A stretch of DNA of 64,000 nt from Bradyrhizobium sp. U87765 SZCCT0048 (lineage in GTDB: Bacteria; Pseudomonadota; Alphaproteobacteria; Rhizobiales; Xanthobacteraceae): the NCBI RefSeq assembly GCF_018131225.1, contig NZ_JAFCMM010000002.1, positions 682,001-746,000 of the forward strand, read 5' to 3'. Below are positions 8,141-15,596 of this stretch, one piece after another. A program made the translations under genes and the position numbers. Position 1 is the first letter of the stretch. Every line of letters starts with the position of its first letter. The notes beneath the pieces are model-generated. The model saw only the letters and a list, made by a program, of their open reading frames with translations. It was not told where the DNA came from and made no database searches.

Positions 8141-8302
8141 CCACGACCTGCTGCGGGAGGCGGGTCCCGTCCGCCTCCCGTTCGCGCCGGCCTCGCCCGG
8201 TGCGCGGACCACAGGCGCGCCGCCGAGCCATGAGGGCGACGCCTTCGCCCATGCGCCGGCCCGCGATTGCGCCGCCTGCGCGGCATTGCCATAAGATGGT
8301 GA

Positions 8303-9436
8303 ATGCCGGATCGAGGGGATCCGCCACACCAGATCCTGCCGATGACGCCCGCTGCGCCTGACCGCCTGTCGCCGACCCACCCGCTTCCGACACGCTCCGC
8401 TACGCTGACCACGGTCGAGACGCTGGCGATCGGCACGATCGGCGGCCTGCTGTTCTGGTGGACCGAACTGCCGGGCGGCCTGATCTCGGGCGCGATGATC
8501 GCCGTCGCGATCGCGGCGATCGCCGGGCGACCGCTGGCGATGCCGATGCTGCTGTCGCATGTCGTGCTGATGACCCTCGGCCTGTCGTTGGGATCGATGG
8601 TCTCGCCGCAGATGCTGCGCAACATCGCCGACTATCCCGTCACCATCGCCGCGCTGGCGCTTTCGACCTTCGGCGCCACGTTCGGCAGCAGCTACTATCT
8701 GCGGCGTGTCCATGGCTGGGATCGTGCATCGGCACTGCTCGCGGGCAGCCCCGGCGCGCTGTCGCAGATCATCCTGCTGGCGACCGAGAAGAACGCCGAC
8801 GTGCCCGGCATCGCCGTGGTGCAGACGCTCCGCGTCATCATTCTCACCGCGGCGCTGCCGCTGCTGCTCAATCTGCTGGGCCTTGCGCCCCACGCCCACC
8901 TGACGCTGCGCGCGCCGCCGGCGACGCCGCTGTCCTTCGCCATCCTCGCGGTCGCGGCGGTCGCCGTGTCGTTGCTGCTGCGCTGGCTGAAATTTCCGGC
9001 GAGCTGGATGTTCGGCGCCATGCTGGCGTCCGGCGTGCTGCACGGTGCCGGCTGGGTCGAGGGCGGCCTGCCGCTGTGGGGCTATGCCCTCGCGCTCATC
9101 GGCATCGGCACGCTGATCGGCACCCGCTTCGCCCGCATCAGCGGCCGCACCCTGGCCGACCATGTGCTGGCGGCGATTGGCTCGTTCGGCGTCGCCATCG
9201 CGATTTCCGCGGTGTTCGTCGCCGTGCTGGTGCTGACGACATCCGCGAAGCTCAGTGATCTCATCGTGGCATTCTCGCCGGGCGCCATGGACGCGATGCT
9301 GGCGCTGGCGCTGACACTGCACATCGATCCGATCTTCGTCGGCGCCCACCACCTCGCGCGTTTCGTTTTCGTCTCGATCGCCACGCCGGGCATCGTCCAC
9401 CTGTTCGGCAACGACGACGACGGGCTCGACGACTAG
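8303..9436 (+). CDS. AbrB-family membrane protein
   Basis: Polytopic membrane protein (377 aa, or 364 aa if the ATG at 8342 is used; neither has a good Shine-Dalgarno). It has about ten hydrophobic helices in two similar halves, as in the AbrB duplication family that is often mislabelled ammonia monooxygenase. Typical segments are GLLFWWTELPGGLISGAMIA, LLAGSPGALSQIILLA in the first half and FSPGAMDAMLALALTL in the second. Transport substrate is unknown. Its TAG overlaps the stop of the convergent thioesterase gene (shared CTAG at 9433-9436). Confidence 0.8.
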   Translation: MPDRGDPPHQILPMTPAAPDRLSPTHPLPTRSATLTTVETLAIGTIGGLLFWWTELPGGLISGAMIAVAIAAIAGRPLAMPMLLSHVVLMTLGLSLGSMVSPQMLRNIADYPVTIAALALSTFGATFGSSYYLRRVHGWDRASALLAGSPGALSQIILLATEKNADVPGIAVVQTLRVIILTAALPLLLNLLGLAPHAHLTLRAPPATPLSFAILAVAAVAVSLLLRWLKFPASWMFGAMLASGVLHGAGWVEGGLPLWGYALALIGIGTLIGTRFARISGRTLADHVLAAIGSFGVAIAISAVFVAVLVLTTSAKLSDLIVAFSPGAMDAMLALALTLHIDPIFVGAHHLARFVFVSIATPGIVHLFGNDDDGLDD

Positions 9437-9891
9437 TTGTGAACGACGCCCGGCCCCGCCGGATCGGTCATCACTTCGGTCATCACTTCGGCCATCGCGT
9501 CACGGATCGCCGGTTCGAATGCGCAGGCCTTGCGCGAGCTGCGATCCATATGCACGGCCGTGATCTCGCAGCGCGCCGCGAGCTCGCCGCTCTCCCCATT
9601 GGACATCTCGTGCACGAACCGCACCGCCTTGTCGCGGACCTCGAGCAGCCGGCTGCGGATCTCGATGATGTCCCCGGCGAGAAGCTCGCGCCGGTAGCTG
9701 ATGGCCTGTTCGACCGCGGCCATGCCACGGGCGCCCGCGCGCAGATAGCCCGGCGTCAGGCCGACACGGGCCAGCAGATTCCAGCTCGCCTCGTCGAACC
9801 GCCCGACATACCACATGACGTTCATGTGCCCGACGTGATCGCACTGCCAGGGATAGACCGTGCCCTTGCAGGCGAGAAATCCGCCGCTCAT
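9433..9891 (-). CDS. Hotdog-fold acyl-CoA thioesterase (4HBT type)
   Basis: A 152-aa cytoplasmic thioesterase of the YbgC/FadM type. The signature DHVGHMNVMWYVGRFDEASW, near residues 18-37, contains the catalytic Asp. It is followed by SYRRELLAGDIIEIRSRLLEV. The start at 9891 has GGAGG upstream; the frame runs further but into the control region. The C-terminus carries a short tandem duplication (AEVMTEVMTD) from a 12-bp direct repeat near 9475-9498. It is divergent from a TetR gene with two matching palindromes between them, so it is probably the regulated target. Confidence 0.85.
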   Translation of the reverse strand: MSGGFLACKGTVYPWQCDHVGHMNVMWYVGRFDEASWNLLARVGLTPGYLRAGARGMAAVEQAISYRRELLAGDIIEIRSRLLEVRDKAVRFVHEMSNGESGELAARCEITAVHMDRSSRKACAFEPAIRDAMAEVMTEVMTDPAGPGVVHN

Positions 9892-9920
9892 GCTGCTGCC
9901 TCCATGCTCGCAACGACGCC

Positions 9921-9970
9921 GATACGGTAGCGTATCAGGGGTGCAACGGGCTAGCAATACGCCAGCGTAT
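9921..9970. promoter_or_regulatory. Twin palindromic operator between thioesterase and tetR genes
   Basis: Two near-identical inverted repeats lie in the 91-bp divergent gap: GATACG-GTAG-CGTATC at 9921-9936 and ATACG-CCAG-CGTAT at 9957-9970, each followed by CAGG. Centre spacing is 35 bp, a little over three helical turns. This is what a TetR dimer operator looks like, and one copy sits just upstream of each gene. Binding by the adjacent TetR protein is inferred. Confidence 0.7.
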
Positions 9971-9982
9971 CAGGAGCGGCGG

Positions 9983-10558
9983 ATGAACGAGAACGGACGC
10001 GACGTCTGGATCAGGGCCGGCCTCGCCGCCCTCGCGGCCGGCGGCATCGACCGGGTGCGGGTCGAGGTGCTGGCGGAGGGCCTCGGCGTCACCAAGGGCG
10101 GCTTCTACCGTCGTTTCCGCGATCGCCGGCACCTGCTGGACGAATTGCTGGAGACCTGGGCCAGCGGCCGCATCGCCGCGATCGAACAGCACACCCGCCC
10201 GGACGGCGAGGCGGCCCGCGAGCGCCTCGCCGCGGTGATCCGCCTCTACGCCGAACGCAACAACGCCGAGGCGATGGCGATCGAGCTGGCGATCCGGCAG
10301 TGGGCGCGCGGCGATGCACAGGCTGCCGAAGCCGTCGCCAGCGTCGACGCCGCGCGGCTGAAGAATGTCGAGCGGCTCTATGCTACGGCCGGGCTCGACG
10401 CGGACGAGGCGCGGGCCCGCGCCTTCCTATTCTATTCGTTCGTGTTCGGACAGGGACTGATCCAGCTCGACGCCAGGGGGCCGCGCCGGCGCGACCGCCT
10501 GCTGGAGATCTGCGCCACCCTTCTGACCGGCACGGACGTGCTGAGCACGCCGGCCTGA
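9983..10558 (+). CDS. TetR-family transcriptional regulator
   Basis: A 191-aa regulator. The N-terminal helix-turn-helix reads LAAGGIDRVRVEVLAEGLGV followed by TKGGFYRRFRDRRHLLDELL (residues about 16-55), typical TetR. The C-terminal ligand domain is helical and of unknown specificity. The ATG at 9983 has AGGAG upstream and lies 12 bp after the second palindrome, so autorepression is likely. The neighbouring thioesterase suggests an acyl-CoA or fatty acid effector, as an inference. Confidence 0.88.
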   Translation: MNENGRDVWIRAGLAALAAGGIDRVRVEVLAEGLGVTKGGFYRRFRDRRHLLDELLETWASGRIAAIEQHTRPDGEAARERLAAVIRLYAERNNAEAMAIELAIRQWARGDAQAAEAVASVDAARLKNVERLYATAGLDADEARARAFLFYSFVFGQGLIQLDARGPRRRDRLLEICATLLTGTDVLSTPA

Positions 10559-10574
10559 CGCCCGCGCCGGCCGG

Positions 10575-11114
10575 TCAGCGCCGCGACAGCGTGGCGCGCA
10601 GCCCCCACACCGCGCAGGCGGCTATCAGCAGCGAGATCAGCACATTGTAGCCGGCGAGCGAGAGGCCGAGGAAGCGCCACTGCACCTCGTCGCAGCGCAC
10701 GACCTTCACGGTATCGAGGCGCTCCAGCAGGCTGCCGGCGCTGCCGAGATCGGCGATCGGGCCGCTGCAGTCCGTCGGGCCCGGCCAGAAGCCCCATTCG
10801 ACGCCGGCGTGGTAGCCACCGAGTACGGTGTTGGCGAGCAGCGCCAGGAGCAGGATCAGGAAGCCGACCGCCACCAGCGGACGGGCAGCTCCGCCCTTCG
10901 CCGCCAGCGCCACGATCAGCGCCAGGGGGATCGCCAGATAGTAGGCATAGCGCTGCTCGAGGCAGAGCGGACAGGGCTGGATGCCGAGCACCAGCTGGAA
11001 GAACCAGGCACCACCAATGGTCGCGGCGGCGATCAAGGCAATCGCGCCCGCGGCCGTGGCGGCGCCGGCCCAGAGGCCCGATGACGTCGGCTTCACGCCG
11101 GCTGCAACGCTCAC
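10575..11114 (-). CDS. dsbB: Disulfide bond formation protein B
   Basis: Inner-membrane quinone-coupled oxidase, 179 aa, that re-oxidises periplasmic thiol oxidases such as DsbA. Four hydrophobic helices are visible. The first periplasmic loop has the redox pair CPLC (IQPCPLCLEQRYAYY, near residues 48-51). The second loop has two further cysteines, in PTDC and VVRCDE. The gene is convergent with tetR (16-bp gap). The region upstream (11115-11273) holds no other gene. Confidence 0.88.
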   Translation of the reverse strand: MSVAAGVKPTSSGLWAGAATAAGAIALIAAATIGGAWFFQLVLGIQPCPLCLEQRYAYYLAIPLALIVALAAKGGAARPLVAVGFLILLLALLANTVLGGYHAGVEWGFWPGPTDCSGPIADLGSAGSLLERLDTVKVVRCDEVQWRFLGLSLAGYNVLISLLIAACAVWGLRATLSRR

Positions 11115-11273
11115 GATGCTCTCCCCCTGCTGTGGACCCGCCTCCTATCGCGCCAGCCCCGCGCCTGTCGAGGCCACGGCGTTCACGAATGAGGGACCGG
11201 GAGAGGATGGATGCGGGGAAACGATCGGGCGGTGGACGACGCGGCGCATGCCCACCGCAGGGCCACTGTCCGG

Positions 11274-11301
11274 TTGACCCGGCAGGCGAGCCGGATATAG
11301 T
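11274..11301 (+). promoter_or_regulatory. Probable housekeeping promoter of tRNA-Leu
   Basis: TTGACC (11274-11279), a 16-bp spacer and TATAGT (11296-11301) resemble a sigma-70-type promoter. A start near 11308 would give a leader of about 40 nt before the tRNA. Confidence 0.6.
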
Positions 11302-11348
11302 CCGCCCGCTTCGCAGGTCCTGCCGTTTCCGCGGCTGGGGTCTCGTGG

Positions 11349-11433
11349 GCCCCTGTGGCGGAACTGGTAGACGCGCTCGACTCAAAATCGAGTTCCGCAA
11401 GGAGTGCTGGTTCGATCCCGGCCAGGGGCACCA
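11349..11433 (+). tRNA. tRNA-Leu (anticodon CAA)
   Basis: An 85-nt tRNA. The acceptor stem pairs GCCCCTG (11349-11355) with CAGGGGC (11423-11429), followed by A and an encoded CCA. The anticodon stem is CTCGA/TCGAG with loop CTCAAAA, giving anticodon CAA (reads UUG). The T arm contains GGTTCGATCC. The long variable region fits a leucine class II tRNA. I looked for an integrase or a repeated tRNA 3' end nearby and found none. Confidence 0.95.
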
Positions 11434-11559
11434 ATCACCTGTCGGCACCACCCCGTCACGTCAGCATCCCGCACGTCAACGCGTCACGGCCTGATCAATC
11501 AGCTACTGATCAGACGCCACGACCGCGTACCCGGCGCCGAACCTGCGGCGCCCCTACCG

Positions 11560-11727
11560 CTACATCTCGATCACCACCGCGAGCTGGCTGATGAGGCGAG
11601 CGACTTCCTCGAGTTCGTCGTCGTTATGCTGATCGACGGCACGCGCCAGTCGCTCGACACATTCGCCGTAGCTCACCGGAGCAAGCGGCGGCGTCTCGAC
11701 GGCAAGAGCTTGCAGATCCTGTTGCAT
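11560..11727 (-). CDS. Small hypothetical acidic protein
   Basis: A 55-aa cytoplasmic protein starting MQQDLQALAVETPPLAPVSY and ending in an amphipathic acidic helix (HNDDELEEVARLISQLAVVI). GGGAG lies upstream of the ATG at 11727. No known domain recognised. It stands alone between the tRNA gene and an empty region. Confidence 0.5.
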   Translation of the reverse strand: MQQDLQALAVETPPLAPVSYGECVERLARAVDQHNDDELEEVARLISQLAVVIEM

Positions 11728-12190
11728 AGATCTCACTCCCGTTTGGCTGGCCCATGGTTGTGATAGCAGCGATCGGGCGCGCTGGCAGCTTACAGGTTGG
11801 TTAGGTTCGCGGCTCAATTGCGACCACCCGCCCTCGGGGAAACGTCGGGAAACGCAGCCGTTCGTTCGGCGCAACGTTGCGCGCAACGCTCCCTGTGCAC
11901 ACGCAAGGCCGCCGACGCTCCCGTTGCAGGCCCCTGTGGCCTCGCGCAGTGCGATCGCCGCGCCACCCGCAGCTGTTTACATCCCGCGGTTTTGATTTAG
12001 CATTTTCGCTGATTTGACGACGGGGCCGGCCGGAGCCGTTGGGCGCCGATCCGGAAAGCGCGGCAGATCCAAGAACTGTGACGCGAGTTGTTGCGTGTGT
12101 TTCGCGCTGTAGACGCCGGGACGGCGGCCTCGCCCGGGGCCGTCGCCTGCGGGTTTGCGTGCGCCCTTAATCCATTGCCAGGGGACGACC
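11728..12190. other. Intergenic stretch without a supported gene
   Basis: No convincing open frame in these 463 bp. The only structure I noted is a 14-bp perfect palindrome GCGCAACGTTGCGC at 11869-11882, followed at once by another GCAACG. The stretch presumably holds the promoter of the cNMP-binding gene at 12191. Confidence 0.4.
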
Positions 12191-12556
12191 ATGAACGAGA
12201 TCGATATGCGGGTGTTCGCCCGCAGCGCAGGCGTCAATGTCACGTTTCCGGCCGGGAGCGTCGTGTTTAGCCGCGGCGACGACGGCAGCTGCATGTATGT
12301 CGTCCAGTCCGGCGTGATCGAGATGATGATCGGCGACACCGTCGTCGATACCTGCGGCCCGAACGAGGCGCTCGGCTTCATGTCGATGATCGACGCCTCG
12401 CCGCGCACGTCGACGGCCCGCGTCCGCGAGGCCGCCGAGCTGTCGGTTCTCGATCAGCGCAAGTTTCGCTTCATGATCGACGAAATCCCGAATTTCGCGA
12501 TGTACATCATGGGCGCCATGGCCCGCCGCATTCGCGGCATGAGCAACGTGATCTGA
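12191..12556 (+). CDS. Stand-alone cyclic nucleotide-binding domain protein
   Basis: A 121-aa protein that is almost entirely one CRP-type beta-roll: VTFPAGSVVFSRGDDGSCMY, VVQSGVIEMMIGD, then ALGFMSMIDASPRTSTARV in the phosphate-binding cassette position. It ends in a helix (MAMARRIRGM type) with no DNA-binding helix-turn-helix. ATG at 12191 follows GGGGACGACC. The cassette lacks the usual GExxL...R(T/S)A in perfect form (here GFMSMIDASPRTSTARV), so cAMP binding is likely but not certain. It could act as a small effector-binding regulator of a partner protein. Confidence 0.72.
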   Translation: MNEIDMRVFARSAGVNVTFPAGSVVFSRGDDGSCMYVVQSGVIEMMIGDTVVDTCGPNEALGFMSMIDASPRTSTARVREAAELSVLDQRKFRFMIDEIPNFAMYIMGAMARRIRGMSNVI

Positions 12557-12565
12557 CGCGCCCCG

Positions 12566-13777
12566 TCAGGACAGGCAGCGCACCGGCAGCGATGACAGCC
12601 CACGCAGCGTAAAGGTCGGCCGGCGCGCCACCGCGCCGGCGAGCGCGACGCGCGGGAAGCGCGCCAGCAGCGCCGCGAACGCGATCTGGCCCTCCATCCG
12701 CGCCAGCGCCGCACCGAGGCAGTGGTGGATGCCACCGCCGAAGCCGACATGGCGGTGGGCATCGCGCGTCAGGTCGAGGCGGTCCGGCTCGGCAAAGGCC
12801 TGCGGATCGCGGTTCGCAGCCCCCAGCACCATCATGATCTCGTCCCCGGCGCGCACCGGCGTATCCGCCAGCACCATGTCCTGCGTCACCACGCGCTGGG
12901 TGATCTGCACCGGGCTGTCGTAGCGCAGCAGTTCGTCCACCGCCTCGCGCGCAAGGTCCGGCCGTTGTCGCAGCAGCGCCATCTGGTCGGGCGCCTGCAG
13001 CAGCGCCAGCACGCCGTTGCCGATCAGGTTCACCGTGGTCTCGTGGCCGGCGACCAGCAGCAGGCGGACCATGTTGATGACTTCGTCAGGCGTGATGCGG
13101 TCGCCACTGGCCTCGACCGCGAGCAGCGCCGACAGCAGGTCGTCGCGCGGCGAACGCCGCCGCTCGTCGAGGAGCTCGGTGAGATAGCCTTCAAGCCCGT
13201 CCTCGGCGGCACGGATGATCACGTCGATCTCCGGCGTGCGCAGCGCCGACGGATCGACCGAGCGCGCGAGGCCGCGCGACCATTCCGCGAAGCGGACCTC
13301 GTCGGCCTCGGGAATGCCGAGCAGCGCGCAGATGATCCGCACCGGCAGCGGATAGGCGAAGGCATCGATCAGGTTCACCGTGGCGCCATCTGCGGCGGCG
13401 ATGTCGTCGAGCAGGCCCGTCGTGATCGCCTCGGCCCGCACACGCAGGTCCTCGATCCGCTTGGGTGTGAACGCCCGCACCACGAGGCCGCGCAGGCGGG
13501 TGTGGTCCGGCGGGTCCATGAACAGCATGGAACGCCGCTTCAGCACGTCCGCCTCGTGCTTGCCGATCTCCGTGGTCGCCCTCGCCTCGTTCGACGACAG
13601 CTGGGGGTGACGCAGCATCGCGACGACATCGGCATGGCCGAGGCAAAACCAGATCGTTTCAGCGACGCGCAGCAGCCGAGCGCCGCGGAAGCGTTCGTAA
13701 AGCGCATAGGGATCTTCGCGGTAGGCCGGCGACATCGCCTCGGCGAAAAAGCGGCTTGCAAGGTCGGAAGAGGTCAT
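12566..13777 (-). CDS. Cytochrome P450
   Basis: A soluble bacterial P450 monooxygenase, 403 aa from the ATG at 13777 (GGAG upstream; an ATG at 13804 falls inside the operator). Motifs are the I-helix AGHETT, the K-helix EAVDELLRYDSP, and the haem-binding FGGGIHHCLGAAL with ligand C353. Substrate is unknown. It needs a ferredoxin and reductase, neither of which is in the neighbourhood. It is divergent from a TetR regulator with a perfect palindrome in between, suggesting inducible expression by its substrate. Confidence 0.92.
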   Translation of the reverse strand: MTSSDLASRFFAEAMSPAYREDPYALYERFRGARLLRVAETIWFCLGHADVVAMLRHPQLSSNEARATTEIGKHEADVLKRRSMLFMDPPDHTRLRGLVVRAFTPKRIEDLRVRAEAITTGLLDDIAAADGATVNLIDAFAYPLPVRIICALLGIPEADEVRFAEWSRGLARSVDPSALRTPEIDVIIRAAEDGLEGYLTELLDERRRSPRDDLLSALLAVEASGDRITPDEVINMVRLLLVAGHETTVNLIGNGVLALLQAPDQMALLRQRPDLAREAVDELLRYDSPVQITQRVVTQDMVLADTPVRAGDEIMMVLGAANRDPQAFAEPDRLDLTRDAHRHVGFGGGIHHCLGAALARMEGQIAFAALLARFPRVALAGAVARRPTFTLRGLSSLPVRCLS

Positions 13778-13794
13778 CCCGGGCGCTCCTGCGG

Positions 13795-13816
13795 CTCGAT
13801 ACATCTATGTATCGAG
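13795..13816. promoter_or_regulatory. Perfect palindromic operator between P450 and tetR genes
   Basis: CTCGATACAT (13795-13804) and ATGTATCGAG (13807-13816) form a 10-bp inverted repeat around CT. It lies 18 bp upstream of the P450 start and 26 bp upstream of the tetR start. This is the expected position and symmetry for a TetR-dimer operator controlling both genes. Confidence 0.75.
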
Positions 13817-13841
13817 TTGCATTCTGCTATAAATCGCCGTT

Positions 13842-14450
13842 ATGTCAAGAGTGCGAATCAGGCCGACCCGCGACGACACCTGCGAGAAGCTGTTCGAGGC
13901 GGCGGCGCAGGTATTCGAGGAGCAGGGGATCGGCGGCGCGAGCATCGAGGCGATCGCCGCAGCGGCCGGCTTCACGCGCGGCGCGTTCTATTCGAATTTC
14001 AAGAGCAAGGACGAACTGATCGTCGCGATGCTTGAGGAGCATGTGGCCCAGTCGGTGCGGCGCAATCTCGAACTGCTCGAGACGCATCGCAGCCCGGCGG
14101 ATTTCATCGAAGCGCTCAAGGCGGTCGACCGCACGCGGCAGGATCCACTGGCGCGCTCGCCGCTATTGCACATGGAAATGATCCTGTTCGTCGCCCGCGC
14201 CGAGAAGCGACGGCCCGAGCTCGCCAAGCGGCTGCGGGCGCGGCGTGACGTCGTCACCCGGATCGTGGCGACGACCGCCCAGGCAAGCGGCGCCGGCATC
14301 GCTGATCCGGCGTGGACAGGCGCGATCCTGCTGGCGCTGGAGGACGGCTTCCGCCTGCACCGCCTGATCGATCCGGAGACCACCCCGGCCGATAGCTTCC
14401 TGCGCGCCATCGGCGACCTGCAGAAGGCGATAGGTATAGGACCGCGCTGA
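13842..14450 (+). CDS. TetR-family transcriptional regulator of the P450 gene
   Basis: A 202-aa regulator with the N-terminal TetR helix-turn-helix: KLFEAAAQVFEEQGIGGASI, EAIAAAAGFTRGAFYSNFKS, KDELIVAMLEEH (residues about 14-65). The C-terminal ligand-binding part is helical. It is divergent from the P450 and shares the 22-bp palindrome, so it likely represses both. It is convergent with the efflux operon (33-bp gap). Confidence 0.88.
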   Translation: MSRVRIRPTRDDTCEKLFEAAAQVFEEQGIGGASIEAIAAAAGFTRGAFYSNFKSKDELIVAMLEEHVAQSVRRNLELLETHRSPADFIEALKAVDRTRQDPLARSPLLHMEMILFVARAEKRRPELAKRLRARRDVVTRIVATTAQASGAGIADPAWTGAILLALEDGFRLHRLIDPETTPADSFLRAIGDLQKAIGIGPR

Positions 14451-14483
14451 CGGCGGCTCGCGCCTGCGCCCGTTGCCGTGCCT

Positions 14484-15383
14484 TCAGCGCGTCGGCGGCT
14501 TGACGCGGCGGTCGCCTGGCGCGTCGGTCACCACGATAGTCGCGGTCATGCCGGCGCTCAGCGTGACTTCGTCGGGCACCTTGTCGATGGCGATGCGGAC
14601 GGGAATGCGCTGCGCGAGGCGCACCCAGCTGAAGGTCGGGTTGACGTTGGCGATGAGATCGCCGGCGATGGCGTTCTCGCGGTCGGTGATGGCGCGCGCC
14701 ACGCTCTGGACATGCCCCTGGATCGGCTCGCGATAGCCCATCAGGCGTACTGACGCCGGATCGCCAATGCGGATGTTGCGCAGCTTGGTCTCCTCGAAAT
14801 AGCCGGCGATGTAATAGGAATCGCTGTCGACGATCGCGACCATCGCGCGGCCCGCCGTGGCATAGTCGCCGCGGTCGACCAGCAGGTTGGTGACATGGCC
14901 GTTGACCGGCGAGCGCACCTCCGTGCGGGCGAGATTGAGCTTGGCGACGCCGAGCGCGGCGACCGCCTGGTCGTAGGACGCCTGCGCCGACAGCGCCGCG
15001 CTGCGCGCCTGGGTCAGCGCCTCCTCGGAGATCGACACCGAACTCAGCTTCTGCCGCCGTTCGAGCTCTTCCTGGCGCTGGTCGTAGACCGTCTTGGCGC
15101 CGGCGAGCGCCGCCTCGGCCTGCGCCAGCGCCAGCTGGTAGCGCGCCGGATCGATGGTGAACAGCACGTCGCCGATCCTGACGTCCTGGTTGTCCTTGAC
15201 CTTGAGATCGACGACCGCGCCGGCGACGTCGGGCGCGACATTGACGACATTGGCCCGCACCCGGCCGTCGCGCGTCCACGGGCTGTCCTCGTAGGTCCGC
15301 CACAGATACCAGCCGGCGACCGCCGCGATCACCACCGCGACCACGGTCACGGCGACACGGATGAGAGAGGAAACGCTGGGCAT
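14484..15383 (-). CDS. HlyD-family efflux periplasmic adaptor (AaeA-like)
   Basis: A 299-aa membrane-fusion protein: an N-terminal anchor helix (VAVTVVAVVIAAVAGWYLW), a lipoyl half (RVRANVVNVAPDVAGAVVDL), a coiled-coil hairpin (residues about 85-145) and a second lipoyl half (NLARTEVRSPVNGHVTNLLV), then a beta-barrel. With FUSC and DUF1656 partners it forms an AaeAB-type pump that exports aromatic or other hydroxylated acids. It lies 15 bp downstream of the DUF1656 gene, in the same direction. No outer-membrane channel gene is present here. Confidence 0.85.
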   Translation of the reverse strand: MPSVSSLIRVAVTVVAVVIAAVAGWYLWRTYEDSPWTRDGRVRANVVNVAPDVAGAVVDLKVKDNQDVRIGDVLFTIDPARYQLALAQAEAALAGAKTVYDQRQEELERRQKLSSVSISEEALTQARSAALSAQASYDQAVAALGVAKLNLARTEVRSPVNGHVTNLLVDRGDYATAGRAMVAIVDSDSYYIAGYFEETKLRNIRIGDPASVRLMGYREPIQGHVQSVARAITDRENAIAGDLIANVNPTFSWVRLAQRIPVRIAIDKVPDEVTLSAGMTATIVVTDAPGDRRVKPPTR

Positions 15384-15398
15384 GGCTGTTCCGAAGGG

Positions 15399-15596
15399 TC
15401 AGAGGGTTGTGGTGACGAAGGCGCCGAGCAGGATGACGTAGAGCGCGGTGTTGAACAGCGGCGGGTGCCAGACGAAACGATAGACGCCGAGCCAGGCGAG
15501 CAGCATGCGCGCCACGTACCAGACCACCGTGGTGCCCAGCAGGTAGCCGACCAGCGGCGGCAGGAATACGCCGTCGATGCTGATTTCCTTGATCAT
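15399..15596 (-). CDS. DUF1656 small membrane protein (AaeX-like)
   Basis: A 65-aa membrane protein with two helices: GVFLPPLVGYLLGTTVVWYV and TALYVILLGAFVTTT, joined by a WLGVYRFVWHPPLF loop typical of DUF1656/AaeX. Its ATG overlaps the TGA of the FUSC gene (ATGA at 15593-15596), so the two are coupled. It was embedded in a longer open frame, but only this last part is coding. Confidence 0.82.
   Translation of the reverse strand: MIKEISIDGVFLPPLVGYLLGTTVVWYVARMLLAWLGVYRFVWHPPLFNTALYVILLGAFVTTTL

Noticed and set aside
11183..11434. Open frames across tRNA-Leu
   Set aside because: The tRNA structure is complete and these frames only read through it.
11349..12190. tRNA-Leu as an integration site for a genomic island
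   Set aside because: I found no integrase, no repeated tRNA 3' end and no change of composition to the right of the tRNA.
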